5,764 bases of DNA. Source: Flavipsychrobacter stenotrophus. GTDB lineage: Bacteria; Bacteroidota; Bacteroidia; Chitinophagales; Chitinophagaceae. Below the pieces are notes generated by a model that saw nothing but the letters and a program-made list of their open reading frames with translations, did not search any database and was not told the origin of the DNA. How positions within the stretch are numbered: the stretch's first letter is position 1; every line of letters starts with the position of its first letter. Made by a program: the position numbers and the translations under genes. Positions 5,170-5,764 of this stretch are shown one piece after another. The DNA lies in the NCBI GenBank assembly GCA_947372365.1, contig CANBTK010000162.1:1-5764 (forward strand). The letters run 5' to 3'.

Positions 5170-5764
5170 CTATTTTGCCGCCCTGTACCTTCTCCATTTC
5201 TCTAATACCTCTTTCATATCCTCCGGCAATTCGGAATCGAACTTTATAAACTCGCCTGTAGTTGGGTGCATAAAGCCGAGCTCTTTGGCATGCAGCGACT
5301 GGCGCTTTATAATACTGAAGCAATTATCAATAAACTGCTTGTACTTACTGAAAACAGTGCCTTTTACAATCCTGTCGCCACCATAGGTAGTATCGCCGAA
5401 CAGAGGGTGCCCTATGTGCATCATGTGTACCCTTATCTGGTGGGTGCGGCCTGTTTCCAGTTGAAGCTCTACCAGGGTTGCGTAGTTAAACCTTTCCAGC
5501 ACCTTGTAGTGGGTTATGGCTTCCTTACCGTTGTCGCCATCGGAGAATGTCGCCATTATTTTACGGAAACGCAGGTTGCGGCCTACGTTTACTTCTATGG
5601 TGCCTTCGTCTTCTTCCAGGTCGCCCCAAACCAAAGCAATATACCTGCGGTGTACAGTATGTGCCTTAAACTGTGCCGACAGGTTTATCATGCTTTTCTC
5701 AGTCTTGGCAATAACAATAAGCCCGGTAGTATCTTTATCTATACGGTGCGCCAGGCCCACGCGG
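5170..5764 (-). CDS. RluA/RluD-family 23S rRNA pseudouridine synthase (5' end outside window)
   Basis: The last 197 residues of a pseudouridine synthase that enters from the right edge, ending at TAG 5172-5170. The first complete codon is CGC at 5763-5761. The GTG at 5760 is an internal valine, not a start, because it lies in the conserved R-V-G-L-A-HRIDKDTTGL motif, which contains the catalytic Asp. Further family marks are RRYIALVWG, the GRTHQIRVHMMHIGHPLFGD block, and LHAKELGFMHP near the end. The family isomerises specific uridines in rRNA or tRNA in the cytoplasm; RluD-type members act on helix 69 of 23S rRNA. Full-length relatives have roughly 320-350 residues with an S4 RNA-binding domain at the front, so about 130-150 residues are missing here. 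The exact target site cannot be told from this part. Confidence 0.92.
   Translation of the reverse strand, partial: RVGLAHRIDKDTTGLIVIAKTEKSMINLSAQFKAHTVHRRYIALVWGDLEEDEGTIEVNVGRNLRFRKIMATFSDGDNGKEAITHYKVLERFNYATLVELQLETGRTHQIRVHMMHIGHPLFGDTTYGGDRIVKGTVFSKYKQFIDNCFSIIKRQSLHAKELGFMHPTTGEFIKFDSELPEDMKEVLEKWRRYRAAK

Overview
The window reads as chromosomal DNA of a Bacteroidota bacterium, probably in or near the Chitinophagaceae. Supporting signs are a -7 promoter box of the Bacteroidota type (TAnnTTTG), the lack of purine-rich Shine-Dalgarno sites ahead of the genes, a TatA of the Bacteroidota type, and a large secreted NHL-repeat protein followed by a PKD-like domain, a layout I associate with that family. 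Genus and species cannot be read from the sequence.

All five genes lie on the minus strand, so transcription runs from high to low coordinates. From the right edge they are: (1) the C-terminal part of an RluA/RluD-type pseudouridine synthase, cut by the window edge; (2) tatA, with its own promoter at 4960-4990; (3) a secreted MltD-like lytic transglycosylase, ending in a clear intrinsic terminator at 3348-3375; (4) a FAD-dependent oxidoreductase of the geranylgeranyl reductase family, with a probable promoter at 3269-3296; and (5) the N-terminal 491 codons of a secreted NHL-repeat protein that runs off the left edge. This last gene covers the first quarter of the window and is easily missed, because its stop codon lies outside and long antisense frames overlie it.

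The least ordinary part is the 614-base gap between the oxidoreductase and the NHL gene (1475-2088). I find no convincing gene there. It holds a dense set of inverted repeats, including a segment at 1830-1875 whose two stems interleave in the order needed for an H-type pseudoknot, followed directly by a long hairpin (1876-1905) and by two overlapping GC-rich stems (1911-1967). It looks like a structured dispersed element or an RNA, not a protein gene.

Functionally the genes are mixed: RNA modification, protein export, cell-wall remodelling, lipid or quinone redox chemistry, and a surface or secreted protein. tatA and the transglycosylase may share transcripts. The terminator and separate promoter isolate the oxidoreductase from them. 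No CRISPR array, tRNA, rRNA, insertion sequence or defence system was seen.
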